Below are positions 33,994 through 43,531 of a DNA stretch of 47,798 nt, one piece after another (the first letter of the stretch is position 1; every line of letters starts with the position of its first letter). This DNA comes from Anaerolineae bacterium. Lineage in GTDB: Bacteria > Chloroflexota > Anaerolineae > Anaerolineales > UBA11858. The notes under the pieces were generated by a model. It saw only the letters and a list, made by a program, of their open reading frames with translations. It was not told the DNA's origin and ran no database searches. A program made the position numbers and the translations under genes. The DNA lies in NCBI GenBank assembly GCA_014382605.1, contig JACNJM010000253.1, positions 1,385 to 49,182 of the forward strand, given 5' to 3'.

Positions 33994-35109
33994 TTGACAG
34001 AGAATCAGAAATATTGGGTTGGTTTCAACTTGGTCAAAGGGATTGGCGCAGTCCGTTTGCAAAGATTGCTGGAATATTTTGGTGATCTGGAAACCGCCTG
34101 GAATGCGTCTCCTGAAACTCTTTGTGAAGCGGGTTTAAGCCAGCGCATTGTTGCCAACTTTGTTCAACTGCGCAAGGATGTTGATCTGGCCGATGTTTTG
34201 CAAGCTATTCAGGCACAAGGGATCCGTGTACTCACCTGGGATGATGAAGATTATCCCGCGCGGCTCAAGGCATTGGATACCGCGCCTCCGGTGCTTTTTC
34301 TGCGTGGGGAGTTGATCCCAGAAGATGAGTGGGCCGTTGCCATAGTGGGGACGCGCCGCATCACAGCCTATGGCCGTCAAGTGACCGAGAGCATCGTGCG
34401 CACCCTGGTGCGTAATGGTGTGACGATTATCAGTGGCCTGGCGCGCGGCGTTGATGGGATTGCACATAAAGCTGCGTTGGATGCTGGCGGGCGCACAATT
34501 GCTGTGCTAGGCAGCGGCGTAGATCGTATTTATCCACCGGAGCATCGCGGGCTGGCCGAGCAAATTGCTCAGAATGGCGCGATCCTTAGCGATTATTCCG
34601 TTGGTACGCACCCCGATGCGCGTAATTTTCCGCCGCGCAATCGCATTATTGCCGGACTTTCGATGGCAACGGTGGTTGTGGAGGCAGGCCGCAAAAGCGG
34701 CGCGCTGATTACCGCCGAATTCGCTGCCGAACAAGGGCGTGAGGTATTTGCCGTGCCGGGAAACGTGCTGACCCCACAAAGCAAAGGCACAAATTGGCTG
34801 ATCCAACAAGGCGCTCACCCTTTGTTGGATCCGGAAGAAATTTTACAAACGCTGGATTTGACCATGATCTCAGCCCATCGACAGGCTCGCACGGTATTGC
34901 CTGCCGATGCCACTGAAGCACAATTATTTGCTGTGCTCGATCATAGTCCTGTGCATGTAGATGAAATTCGCTCCCGCACGAACTTACCCATTGAGCAAGT
35001 TACCGCCGCCCTGGCGATGATGGAACTCAAAGGCATGGTGCGTCAGGTCAGCGGAATGCGTTATTATGCTGTGCGCGAAGTTGGTTCCGATTATCATACG
35101 GATAAGTGA
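33994..35109 (+). CDS. dprA: DNA processing protein DprA
   Basis: 371-residue DprA/Smf protein; in transformable bacteria it loads RecA on incoming single-stranded DNA. The Rossmann core is clear: VAIVGTRRITAYGRQ, GLARGVDGIAHKAAL, AVLGSGVDRIYPPEH and ARNFPPRNRIIAGLS. A helix-hairpin-helix-like N-terminus (KGIGAVRLQRLLEYFG) and a C-terminal winged-helix DprA domain (VHVDEIRSRTNLPIEQVTAALAMMELKG) flank it. I favour the TTG at 33994 because AGGGG lies six bases before it; GTG at 33991 and TTG at 33988 are alternatives. The wider role may be general recombination. Confidence 0.94.
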   Translation: MTENQKYWVGFNLVKGIGAVRLQRLLEYFGDLETAWNASPETLCEAGLSQRIVANFVQLRKDVDLADVLQAIQAQGIRVLTWDDEDYPARLKALDTAPPVLFLRGELIPEDEWAVAIVGTRRITAYGRQVTESIVRTLVRNGVTIISGLARGVDGIAHKAALDAGGRTIAVLGSGVDRIYPPEHRGLAEQIAQNGAILSDYSVGTHPDARNFPPRNRIIAGLSMATVVVEAGRKSGALITAEFAAEQGREVFAVPGNVLTPQSKGTNWLIQQGAHPLLDPEEILQTLDLTMISAHRQARTVLPADATEAQLFAVLDHSPVHVDEIRSRTNLPIEQVTAALAMMELKGMVRQVSGMRYYAVREVGSDYHTDK

Positions 35110-35112
35110 TGA

Positions 35113-36201
35113 ATGAATGAGCATTATTATGCCGTGATTATGGCTGGCGGTGGTGGTACTCGTCTTTGGCCGTTATCGCGGGTTGCAAACCCAAAACAGA
35201 TGCTCCCTTTGGTTGGGGAACGTTCTTTATTCCAAATCTCCGTTGACCGCCTGGATGGTATTTTTGCGCCAGAACGCATCTTTGTTGTTACCGTAGCGGA
35301 GCAGGCGGCGGCATTGCAGGCACAGTGCCCCCAAATTCCGGTTGAGAATTATTTGTTAGAGCCAATGCCGCGTGGCACCGCCTCGGTGGTGGGGCTGGCC
35401 GCGGTTGCGCTGGCGGCGCGTGATCCGCAGGCAATAATGGCTGTACTAACTGCCGACCATATCTTTAAAAACGAAGGCTATTTCCAGGCATTATTGCTGG
35501 CTGCTTTTGATGCCGCTCAAGACGGACATCTGGTTACGCTGGGCATTGCGCCTACATTTCCGGCGACGGGTTATGGCTATATCCAGCAGGGCGAGCGGGT
35601 TGCCAAATATCAGGATTTGAATGCCTATGCTGTACGCCGTTTTGTAGAGAAGCCCGATGAGTCATACGCTCGTGAAATGCTCGCAAGCGGCGATCACGCC
35701 TGGAACTCGGGGATGTTCGTCTGGCAGGTGGCGCGCATTCAGGCTGAATTTCGTCGCCAGATGCCAGAACTTGCCTCAATGTTAAATGAAATCTCCGAGG
35801 CCTGGAACCAACCCCAGAGCGAGTCCGTTGTGCGGCGGCTTTGGCCGCAAATTCAACCGGAAACGATTGATTATGGCATTATGGAAAATGCTGAGGATGT
35901 TGTTGTGATCCCCGCGGAAGGATTGGGCTGGAATGATGTTGGGAGTTGGGAGGCGCTGTTTGATATTTTTCCTGCCGATGAGCGGGGAAATATCGCACTG
36001 GGGGGGCGGCATCTGGCCCTCGATACACAACAAACATTGGTCTTCACATCCAATGAAGAGCGTCTGATTGTGACCATTGGGGTGGATGATTTGGTGGTGG
36101 TGGACACCGGAGATGTTTTAATGGTTTGCAAGAAAGATCAGGCGCAAAAAGTTCGCCAGATTGTACAAAATTTAAAAGCGACGGGTCGCCAGTATTTGTA
36201 G
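35113..36201 (+). CDS. Mannose-1-phosphate guanylyltransferase
   Basis: 362-residue nucleotidyltransferase making GDP-mannose from mannose-1-phosphate and GTP. The N-terminal IMAGGGGTRLWPLSRVANPKQML is the nucleotide-binding signature; FVEKP and WNSGMFVW are further hallmarks of the ManC/RfbM type. There is no phosphomannose isomerase domain. The ATG lies three bases after the dprA stop and 22 bases separate it from topA, so the three genes form one transcript. The product would feed glycan or mannosyl-lipid synthesis. Confidence 0.93.
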   Translation: MNEHYYAVIMAGGGGTRLWPLSRVANPKQMLPLVGERSLFQISVDRLDGIFAPERIFVVTVAEQAAALQAQCPQIPVENYLLEPMPRGTASVVGLAAVALAARDPQAIMAVLTADHIFKNEGYFQALLLAAFDAAQDGHLVTLGIAPTFPATGYGYIQQGERVAKYQDLNAYAVRRFVEKPDESYAREMLASGDHAWNSGMFVWQVARIQAEFRRQMPELASMLNEISEAWNQPQSESVVRRLWPQIQPETIDYGIMENAEDVVVIPAEGLGWNDVGSWEALFDIFPADERGNIALGGRHLALDTQQTLVFTSNEERLIVTIGVDDLVVVDTGDVLMVCKKDQAQKVRQIVQNLKATGRQYL

Positions 36202-36223
36202 GCGGCATGTGTTTGGAGTTTTT

Positions 36224-38542
36224 ATGGAAGCCTATTGTGTGAAGTGTAAGACAAAACGCGAAATTGGCAGCCCGGAAGCTGTTTTTACAGCATCGGGGAC
36301 CCCAGCGACACGCGGCGTTTGTTTGGAATGTACTACCGGCCTGTACCGGATGGGACGCACACCGGCGCATGAAGGTCTGACGCCGCCTGAAGTTACCAGG
36401 CGACCGCGTAAGAAAAAAGAAGTCAAGCGTTCCGGGAAGTTGGTGATTGTTGAGTCGCCTGCCAAAGCGAAAACAGTGGGGCGTTATTTGGGCAAGGGGT
36501 ATAAAGTGCGCGCTTCAGTAGGCCACGTGCGCGATTTGCTGCGCTCACAGCTCTCGGTGGATGTCGAGAACGATTTCATGCCGAAATACCGTGTTCCCAA
36601 CGAAAAGCGCGATGTGGTCAAAGAGTTAAAAGTTTTGGCAAATCAGGCTGAAGAAATTTATTTGGCGACCGATCTCGACCGGGAAGGCGAAGCGATTGCC
36701 TGGCATTTGATGGAATCGGCTGAAATTGAACCGGAGCGCACCCGGCGGGTGGTTTTTCATGAAATCACGCGCCCGGCGATTGAAGAAGCATTTACTCATC
36801 CGCGTGCGCTGGATATGGATTTGGTCAACGCCCAACAGGGGCGCCGCATTTTAGATCGTCTGGTGGGGTACAGTATTAGCCCGTTGCTGTGGCAAAAAGT
36901 GCGCGGCCGTCTTTCGGCGGGGCGTGTGCAATCGGTGGCTTTGCGGTTGATTGTGGAGCGCGAGCGCGAAATTGATGCCTTTATCCCGGTAGAATACTGG
37001 ACGATTGCGGCAGAATTTTCTCCGAATGGCGATAAAGAAAAATTCATCGCCAAGCTGGTGCGGGTTAATGGTGAAGAGCCAAGTTTATCCATCGAAGCCG
37101 ATGTTATTCCACTGCTGGTGGATATGGAGCGGGCCAAATATGCCGTCAGCAAAACCAAAAAGGGCACCCGTCGTCGTAATCCACAGGCGCCGTTTACCAC
37201 CAGCACCATGCAGCAAGATGCCTCCCGCCGATTAAGTTTTACCGCGCGGCGCACCATGCGAATAGCCCAGCAATTATACGAGGGCGTGGATGTGGGCGAT
37301 GGCGGACAGACAGGTTTGATTACCTATATGCGTACGGATTCCACCAATATCTCTGCGGTGGCACAGGCTGAAGCGCGCAAATTTATCGTTGGGCAATATG
37401 GCGAAAAATATGCTCCAAAAGAAACGCCTGAATATCGAACCAAAGCCCGCCGGGCGCAAGAAGCACACGAAGCTGTGCGCCCAACTTCAGCGTATCGCAC
37501 GCCGAAAGCTATCAAGAGTTTTTTGACGCGTGATCAGTACCGGCTGTATCAACTGATTTGGCAGCGCTTTGTAGCATCTCAAATGACCCCGGCCGTTTAT
37601 AATACGATCTCGGTAGAGATTGAAGGGTCTGAAGTAAAAAATACTTATTTGCTGCGTGCATCTGGTTCTACAATTAAGTTCCCGGGCTTTTTGGTGGTCT
37701 ATAAAGAACTTAAGCAGGAAGATGATGCAGATATGCTTGTTCCTACAGATTTAACCGTCGGGCAGTTATTAAAACTCCTTCGTTTAATCCCTGAACAGCA
37801 TTTCACCCAGCCGCCGCCCCGTTTTTCAGATGCGTCTCTGGTTAAGGAACTGGAAGAGAACGGGATTGGCCGACCATCAACCTACGCGCCCACACTTTCC
37901 ACGTTGCAAAACCGCGGCTATATTATCCGCGAGCAACGGCGCTTGTTCCCGACAGAAACTGGCGAATTGGTTAATGATCTGCTTGTCGAGCATTTTTCCA
38001 ATATTGTCGATGTGAGTTTCACGGCGGAGATGGAAGAAAACCTGGATCAGGTTGCAGATGGCAAACAGACCTGGGTGGATGTGATTCGCGATTTTTACAC
38101 CCCCTTTGAGAAGCAACTTGAACTCGCCAAAGAACAAATGCCAGATGTGAATACCGGCCCTGAACCCATTGGGCGCGCCTGTCCGGAATGTTCGCAAGAA
38201 CTGGTCATCCGTTGGGGGCGGCATGGTAAATTCATTGGTTGTAGCAATTTCCCGACGTGTCGTTACACAGAGCCCTGGTTGGAAAAAATTGGTGTGTTCT
38301 GTCCGGATGACGGCGGCGACCTTGTTATTCGAAAAACACGCCGGGGTCGTATTTTCTATGGTTGTTCCAACTATCCAGAGTGTGAATTCTCATCCTGGAA
38401 GCGACCGCTGCCGGTGCCATGTCCCAAATGTGGCGGTTTGCTGGTTGCCAATAACAAACATCAGGTTGCCTGTATAAAATGCGAAGAAGTATTTATGCGC
38501 GATGCTGTCATCCCGGATGAGCTTTCAGAAGACGCTGAGTAG
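36224..38542 (+). CDS. topA: DNA topoisomerase I with N-terminal DUF5679-type zinc ribbon
   Basis: 772-residue type IA topoisomerase that relaxes negative supercoils. Toprim domain from GKLVIVESPAKAKTVGRYLG (71-90) with DLDREGEAIAWH; active-site Tyr369 in GLITYMRTDST. Three C-terminal zinc-finger modules: CPEC...C, a CPDD...C form with two cysteines in the second half, and CPKCGG...CIKC. Before Toprim there is an extra module, residues 1-46, with Cys5, Cys8, Cys33 and Cys36 and the shape of DUF5679 (YCVKCKTKREI ... GVCLECTTGLYRMG), joined by a basic linker. The start is fixed by GGAG six bases before the ATG. Confidence 0.95.
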   Translation: MEAYCVKCKTKREIGSPEAVFTASGTPATRGVCLECTTGLYRMGRTPAHEGLTPPEVTRRPRKKKEVKRSGKLVIVESPAKAKTVGRYLGKGYKVRASVGHVRDLLRSQLSVDVENDFMPKYRVPNEKRDVVKELKVLANQAEEIYLATDLDREGEAIAWHLMESAEIEPERTRRVVFHEITRPAIEEAFTHPRALDMDLVNAQQGRRILDRLVGYSISPLLWQKVRGRLSAGRVQSVALRLIVEREREIDAFIPVEYWTIAAEFSPNGDKEKFIAKLVRVNGEEPSLSIEADVIPLLVDMERAKYAVSKTKKGTRRRNPQAPFTTSTMQQDASRRLSFTARRTMRIAQQLYEGVDVGDGGQTGLITYMRTDSTNISAVAQAEARKFIVGQYGEKYAPKETPEYRTKARRAQEAHEAVRPTSAYRTPKAIKSFLTRDQYRLYQLIWQRFVASQMTPAVYNTISVEIEGSEVKNTYLLRASGSTIKFPGFLVVYKELKQEDDADMLVPTDLTVGQLLKLLRLIPEQHFTQPPPRFSDASLVKELEENGIGRPSTYAPTLSTLQNRGYIIREQRRLFPTETGELVNDLLVEHFSNIVDVSFTAEMEENLDQVADGKQTWVDVIRDFYTPFEKQLELAKEQMPDVNTGPEPIGRACPECSQELVIRWGRHGKFIGCSNFPTCRYTEPWLEKIGVFCPDDGGDLVIRKTRRGRIFYGCSNYPECEFSSWKRPLPVPCPKCGGLLVANNKHQVACIKCEEVFMRDAVIPDELSEDAE

Positions 38543-38599
38543 CCTGGCATAAGGCTTGCAACAGACTAAAAGTTGTTCGTAACGTGAACTTGTGAGGGA

Positions 38600-38628
38600 T
38601 TGCATGTTTTCCCTCTCTCGTCTACAAT
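38600..38628 (+). promoter_or_regulatory. Promoter of the membrane protein gene
   Basis: TTGCAT (38600-38605), 17-base spacer, TACAAT (38623-38628), giving a leader of about 65 bases before the ATG at 38699. Confidence 0.65.
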
Positions 38629-38698
38629 ACTGGAAGATGTGATCAGCGAGTAGGCAGCAGGTTTTGGCTGAGCGAGCTAGAAAAAATGGAGAGAAGCG

Positions 38699-39760
38699 AT
38701 GGAATTCATTCGTGAGAAATTTAATAATCCCCTCGTGGCTGGCTTAGTCGGCCTGGGCGTCGGATTATTCATCGGTTGGTTTATTATCGGGTGGGGGATT
38801 TGGCCTGTGAAGTGGGTCGATGGTTCCCCGGCAGATTTGCATCCAACGTATCGTGATGATTATTTGCACATGGCGATCGACTCGTATGCGCTATTCCCTG
38901 ATGAAGATATCGCGCGCCAACGGTGGGAATATCTTGGCGAAACAGCCGATGAAACCCTGACCAGTGTTGCGGCAAGCCCTGGCGCATATCCAGAAAATGT
39001 CCAGAAATTCAGCGAGGTCATTACGGGTGCGGCTGTAGCGCCTGTAGTGCCTGCAGAAGAAACCCTGTCCGGAGAAATCGCGCCCGAAGAAATACCAACT
39101 GAAACTACCGATACGGGCGAACCAGCTTCCGGGGGCATTAACTTTACACCGATCCTGGTGATGTGCGGCGTTGTTTCGCTCTTGGCAGTTGGAGTGGTTG
39201 GCTATTTATATATATCCCGGCAGCGCGGCTTATCTTCAGAGTCAGAATTTATGTCACCGATTGCACAGGCCCAGGAAATTTCTCGCAACTCTGAACCAAC
39301 CGATTTTTCTGCACGGGGTGAGGTGCCGCCGATGGTCCAGTTTATGACCACCTATATGCTCGGCGATGATCTCTTCGATGACTCATTCAGCATCGACTCG
39401 CCCACCGGCGAATTTCTCGGGGAGTGCGGTGTAGGCATCTCGGAGGCGATTGGCATTGGCGAGCCGAAGAAAGTTGCCGCATATGAAATCTGGCTTTTTG
39501 ACAAGAATGATATTCAAACGGTAACCAAAGTTCTGATGAGCCGCCATGCTTATAACGACAATACTCTGCGCGAGCGGCTGCAAACCAAAGGCGAACCTTT
39601 CCCTGCGGACCCCGGCTCGGAGATGATCCTCGAGACGGCCACGCTGCGTCTGGTGGCTCGAGTGGTGGATATGGCCTACGGCAGCGATGGGGATGGACTG
39701 CCTCAGGGGAGTTTCTTCGAACGTTTGACGCTGGAACTCGCCGTTTGGCAAAAAATTTAA
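38699..39760 (+). CDS. Hypothetical membrane protein, two TM segments
   Basis: 353 residues, family not recognised. TM1 spans about 10-36 (Gly-rich, LVGLGVGLFIGWFIIGWGIW) and TM2 about 150-173 (PILVMCGVVSLLAVGVVGYLYIS). The 110 residues between them end in a Glu/Thr/Pro-rich linker, and the 180-residue C-terminal part is soluble and starts with a polar linker. The C-terminal domain contains FDKNDIQTVTKVLMS and ends LELAVWQKI, and is probably a beta-rich domain. A GGAGA ribosome binding site precedes the ATG. It is a single gene between its promoter and a bidirectional terminator. Confidence 0.85.
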   Translation: MEFIREKFNNPLVAGLVGLGVGLFIGWFIIGWGIWPVKWVDGSPADLHPTYRDDYLHMAIDSYALFPDEDIARQRWEYLGETADETLTSVAASPGAYPENVQKFSEVITGAAVAPVVPAEETLSGEIAPEEIPTETTDTGEPASGGINFTPILVMCGVVSLLAVGVVGYLYISRQRGLSSESEFMSPIAQAQEISRNSEPTDFSARGEVPPMVQFMTTYMLGDDLFDDSFSIDSPTGEFLGECGVGISEAIGIGEPKKVAAYEIWLFDKNDIQTVTKVLMSRHAYNDNTLRERLQTKGEPFPADPGSEMILETATLRLVARVVDMAYGSDGDGLPQGSFFERLTLELAVWQKI

Positions 39761-39796
39761 CCCAATAGGGGCGCAAAACCCCTGGAAAAGAGAATC

Positions 39797-39836
39797 AAAC
39801 AACCCCTGGCCGGGTACAAGTTGCCAGGGGTTGTTT
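39797..39836. terminator. Bidirectional terminator between membrane protein and greA
   Basis: AAACAACCCCTGGC (39797-39810) and GCCAGGGGTTGTTT (39823-39836) form a 14-bp perfect stem with a 12-base loop. It lies between convergent genes. Confidence 0.88.
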
Positions 39837-39856
39837 TCATATCCCTTAGGTGGGGG

Positions 39857-40318
39857 TTACTCAATTTTTAGAATTTTGAAGTTAATCTTCCCCCCCGGGG
39901 TTTCTACTTGAATCGTGTCGCCAACTTTTTTGCTCAGCAACGCACGGCCAATCGGCGATTCGTTGGAAATCCGCCCATTGCCAGGGTCCGCCTCCTGACT
40001 GCCGACCAGGTGATAGACCTCCTCCGGAAAATCATCTTCCTGAATAGTCACCTTTGCTCCAATCGAGACAATATCGTAGCCCCCTTTCGTTTCTATGATT
40101 TCTGCATTGGCAAGAATATACTCAATTTCCTGAATGCGTCCTTCCATAAAACCCTGCTCTTCTTTTGTGGCAACATATTCGGCATTTTCTGATAAGTCGC
40201 CCATTTCAATGGCAGATTTGAGGCGACGCGCAATTTCGGGGCGCTTGATCGTAATTAAGCGCTCAAGTTCGGTTTGCAATTCTTGTTTGCCTGCTTTGGT
40301 CAGATATTGTGTACTCAT
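39857..40318 (-). CDS. greA: Transcription elongation factor GreA
   Basis: 153 residues. GreA enters the RNA polymerase secondary channel and triggers transcript cleavage to rescue backtracked complexes. The N-terminal coiled coil carries the acidic tip GDLSENAEYVATKEEQGFMEGRI; the C-terminal FKBP-like domain has ISNESPIGRALLSKKVGDTIQVETPGG. Its length and motifs are standard. It follows dgt on the minus strand and ends at a bidirectional terminator. Confidence 0.96.
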   Translation of the reverse strand: MSTQYLTKAGKQELQTELERLITIKRPEIARRLKSAIEMGDLSENAEYVATKEEQGFMEGRIQEIEYILANAEIIETKGGYDIVSIGAKVTIQEDDFPEEVYHLVGSQEADPGNGRISNESPIGRALLSKKVGDTIQVETPGGKINFKILKIE

Positions 40319-40359
40319 AGGTTATGTCTTTCGGGGTTGAACCAGGGCTGGTAAATTTT

Positions 40360-41511
40360 TTAGGGCCTTACTGTAGGGTCGTAGAGCTTGGTATGCTCTT
40401 CGATGGCATAGCGGTCTGTCATGCCAGCAATATAGTCGCAAATTGTGCGTTCGAGACCAACAGGCGCGATTTGCTGTTGGATATGATTCGGCATCATGGC
40501 AGATTCTTGTTCGTAGGCTACGAATATCTCCCGGATAACACGTTCGGCTTTGGCTTGCATGCGCAACACGCGCGGGTGCCGATAAAGATTATTGTATAGA
40601 AAATCTTTCAGCTCACGATTGCGGCGGCGCATATCATCGCTGAAACTGGCGACGTTATAGTCTAACGTTTGTACTTCTTCAACTGATTGTACTCCGCTTT
40701 CGTTAAGTCGTTGTGTAGTGTACTTGACCATATCGCTCACCGCCAGGCCGATCAATCGCCGGATAAGGCGGTGGCGAATAAGATCATCGAAGGGGTTGGT
40801 GCGCGCTTCAATACTCTCTAGAATAATCTCCCATAGCGTAATCCCCTCTAACATCGCTGGTGTGATCATCCCTGAGCGCAGCCCATCGTCGAGATCGTGC
40901 GAAGTGTAGGCGAGTTCATCCGCAATATTGGCGATTTGAGCTTCGAGATGACCACGCAAGGCGGGGTTGTAATTCGACGCGTCTGCGATATCATATTCGG
41001 TTTCATGTTTTACAATCCCCTCGCGCGTCTCCCAGGTTAGATTTAGCCCCGAGAATTCAGGGTAGCGTTTTTCAAGTTCGGTGACGATACGCAATGATTG
41101 TTTGTTATGGTCAAACCCACCGTGATCTTTCATCAGTCGGTTCAAAATTTCTTCACCTGAATGCCCAAAGGGGGAGTGCCCCAAATCATGTGCCAGGCAG
41201 ATGGCTTCAACCAGGTCTTCATTGGCGCCCAGAGCACGGGCAATGGAGCGCCCAATTTGTGCCACTTCGAGAGTATGCGTCAGGCGCGTGCGGTAATAAT
41301 CTCCCTCTGAGATAATGAAGACTTGAGTTTTATACTCCAGCCGACGGAAAGCAGTCGTATGCAAAATTCGCTCGCGATCACGCTGAAAGGCAGTACGGTA
41401 GTCGGGTTCTGCTTCCGGGCAGTCGCGCCCCTTGGAATCTTTGCTGCAGATGCCATAAGGAGCTAGCGTTTGTTCTTCAAATGCTTCAAGTTGCTGACGC
41501 GTGTACAACAT
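40360..41511 (-). CDS. dgt: Deoxyguanosinetriphosphate triphosphohydrolase-like protein
   Basis: 383-residue HD-domain dNTPase (dGTP to deoxyguanosine and triphosphate). The HD metal motifs are RLTHTLEVAQIGRSIARALG, then AHDLGHSPFGHSGEEIL, and NIADELAYTSHDLDDGL. The N-terminus DYRTAFQRDRERILHTTAFRRLEYKTQV is typical of the type-2 dgt group. It is 41 bases upstream of greA in the same direction, so the two are probably cotranscribed. The 5' leader contains a 21-bp hairpin. Confidence 0.93.
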   Translation of the reverse strand: MLYTRQQLEAFEEQTLAPYGICSKDSKGRDCPEAEPDYRTAFQRDRERILHTTAFRRLEYKTQVFIISEGDYYRTRLTHTLEVAQIGRSIARALGANEDLVEAICLAHDLGHSPFGHSGEEILNRLMKDHGGFDHNKQSLRIVTELEKRYPEFSGLNLTWETREGIVKHETEYDIADASNYNPALRGHLEAQIANIADELAYTSHDLDDGLRSGMITPAMLEGITLWEIILESIEARTNPFDDLIRHRLIRRLIGLAVSDMVKYTTQRLNESGVQSVEEVQTLDYNVASFSDDMRRRNRELKDFLYNNLYRHPRVLRMQAKAERVIREIFVAYEQESAMMPNHIQQQIAPVGLERTICDYIAGMTDRYAIEEHTKLYDPTVRP

Positions 41512-41552
41512 ATTTACCTTCTATCTGTGGGTTAAACCAGGTGAAAAAACTT

Positions 41553-41597
41553 GAAAAAGTTGTGTGGGAGCGCAGCGCGCTCCCACACAACTTTTTC
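41553..41597 (-). terminator. 21-bp perfect hairpin downstream of dynamin gene and in dgt leader
   Basis: Arms 41553-41573 and 41577-41597 are perfectly complementary with a three-base loop; on the minus strand AAGTTTTTTC follows. It should terminate the dynamin-like transcript, yet it lies downstream of the apparent dgt promoter and so within the dgt leader. Confidence 0.85.
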
Positions 41598-41608
41598 CAA
41601 TGGTATCA

Positions 41609-41637
41609 AGTCTAATCGAGTGCCATAGAACTGTCAA
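41609..41637 (-). promoter_or_regulatory. Promoter of dgt-greA
   Basis: On the minus strand TTGACA (41632-41637), 17-base spacer, TAGACT (41609-41614). The expected start near 41602 is only about five bases ahead of the 21-bp hairpin. Confidence 0.7.
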
Positions 41638-41652
41638 CTTGAGGGCAGATCG

Positions 41653-43380
41653 CTACAGATCAACGATCTGTGTTTGTAAACGGCTCAATCCGTTCTGGAT
41701 TGTCTGTAATGTTTCTTGTACGTCTGTATTTTTGTTGCGCTCCGCTCTTACAAAACGAGTATAAGGGGCTACGGTGTCGTTGATATGCTGGAGGCTGCGT
41801 TCAATTTCTTTGTCGAAATGACCTCGCAGGGCTTTGGTCAGTTGATGGCGCATCTCTGCTACTTTGGCGCGCATCTCTTTTTTGGCTTTGTTGCGCCGGG
41901 CGGGGATGATGAATAATCCTAACGCGGCCACCAACCCGGCCAGCAGAATACCAGTCACGTCCGCAGCTAAAGTTGTTGCAATCGCCGCAATTACAGCGCC
42001 CAGGCCAACCGCTCCAATTTGTAACGCAGCCGTTGCCGCCACCGCGTTTTGCGCGCCTTGCGCCATGTGTTGAGCTTCTTTAGCCTTATCGTATGAATCT
42101 ACCACCCGGCGCGCTTCTTGACCAATGCCTTCGATCAACCGTTCTCGGTCGTAATGGAAATTGCCCGCGCCATCGCCGCCAACAATACGATCTTTGTGCT
42201 TGCGCCGACGGTCAGCAATATGCTCGGTGACGGCTTGCCACTGGCGCAGGTCGGCATCAACGCTCCAGTCGATCATCTCGGCAACTTTTTTCTCAATGCG
42301 CTGTGGCACATCGCCGACAACCTGCACTTCAAATTCGCGCTGGATACGCTCTTTCTTGATCAAATCGAAAACGCGCCCCAGCCGTATGGTTTCATCGAAA
42401 TAGGTCTCGCCGCGTTGCTCCATCTCGTAGAGTACATTATCTACATCTGACAGGCGGAAGTCGAAATCGCGCAGCATATCGGCGCGGTATTCGTTTAGCT
42501 GCGTTTCAACATCTTCCAGCATTTGGAAATCATCTTGCAGCAATTCAATGCGTTCACTGATTGTTTTGAGGTAGCGTTCGGTGAGATGTTTGCCCACCCC
42601 CAATGGATTTAGGAATTTCAAACGCAGGCGGCTACTCTCATCCAGCGTGTCGTGAATATATTTCTCCAGTGGCTCGAAACGGCTTTCGAGCCATGAATGG
42701 GGTTCTCCCTGCTTGGCTTGCAAAGCCTTGCGCGCGCTGATCGGGTAAATATCGGGCGTGATCCCCAGCAACAGGCGCGCGTTCTCGCTCAGAAAATCCT
42801 GAATTTGGGCTAAATCATCGTCGTTCTGTAGAATATCAATTTTATTGATGATGATGACAACTTTTTTACCCCAATCGCGGATCTTCTCAAGGAATGAGCG
42901 TTCACTCTCTGTGAAAGGCCGATCCGCAGAAGTGATGAACAACACCAGATCGGAGCGGGGCACGAATTTCGAGGTAATATTCTCATGCTCACGGATAATT
43001 GCGTTTGTGCCAGGTGTATCTACAATACTGATCTCATTCAGAAAATCCACTGGCGCTGTAAGAATGTGCAGATGATCATCAATGATCTGGCGATCTTGAT
43101 CTTCCCCGTAGCGTAACACATTGACCTGGGTTGTAGTGGGAGTCACCCCTTCTTTGAGGATACGCTTCCCTAACAGGGCATTGATAAAGGCGCTTTTACC
43201 GGCGTTGAATTCGCCCACAATAACCAGCAGAAAGAAATCATCCAATTGCTGAATCGATTCTTCCAGCGCAGTCTGATCTTCGACAGGCGCGCTCATATTC
43301 GCCAGCGTCACGCGCAAATCGCGTAGTAAATTACGTTCTTCTTTTAGTAACGTATCTTGTTGCTTCGATAGAATTTGCAT
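41653..43380 (-). CDS. Dynamin-like GTPase
   Basis: 575-residue bacterial dynamin-like protein. GTPase motifs: G1 GEFNAGKS (56-63), G2 TPTTTQV, G3 DTPG (121-124), G4 NKID (179-182). Long helical regions follow, and near residues 455-505 there is a hydrophobic hairpin (AVAATAALQIGAVGLGAVIAAIATTL ... GILLAGLVAALGLFII) suited to membrane insertion, before a basic C-terminal coiled coil. Such proteins act on membrane fusion, repair or phage defence; the role here is unknown. It is a single gene with AAGG eight bases before the ATG. Confidence 0.88.
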   Translation of the reverse strand: MQILSKQQDTLLKEERNLLRDLRVTLANMSAPVEDQTALEESIQQLDDFFLLVIVGEFNAGKSAFINALLGKRILKEGVTPTTTQVNVLRYGEDQDRQIIDDHLHILTAPVDFLNEISIVDTPGTNAIIREHENITSKFVPRSDLVLFITSADRPFTESERSFLEKIRDWGKKVVIIINKIDILQNDDDLAQIQDFLSENARLLLGITPDIYPISARKALQAKQGEPHSWLESRFEPLEKYIHDTLDESSRLRLKFLNPLGVGKHLTERYLKTISERIELLQDDFQMLEDVETQLNEYRADMLRDFDFRLSDVDNVLYEMEQRGETYFDETIRLGRVFDLIKKERIQREFEVQVVGDVPQRIEKKVAEMIDWSVDADLRQWQAVTEHIADRRRKHKDRIVGGDGAGNFHYDRERLIEGIGQEARRVVDSYDKAKEAQHMAQGAQNAVAATAALQIGAVGLGAVIAAIATTLAADVTGILLAGLVAALGLFIIPARRNKAKKEMRAKVAEMRHQLTKALRGHFDKEIERSLQHINDTVAPYTRFVRAERNKNTDVQETLQTIQNGLSRLQTQIVDL

Positions 43381-43531
43381 GTATCAACCTTTATCAATTG
43401 CATATGCTCGCTACGAAAAGGAGAGTGGAAGCATTTGCATTGCGATTACCTTGTTTAGATTTCTCGTGCACATACAGTGTAGACTCTTATGGAACTCCTG
43501 ATGGTAATTATAGCATCACCCATTTGAACCA

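Noticed and set aside
41860-42450. Plus-strand open frames across the dynamin-like gene
   Set aside because: They are in the antisense of a clearly coding GTPase and have no recognisable motifs.
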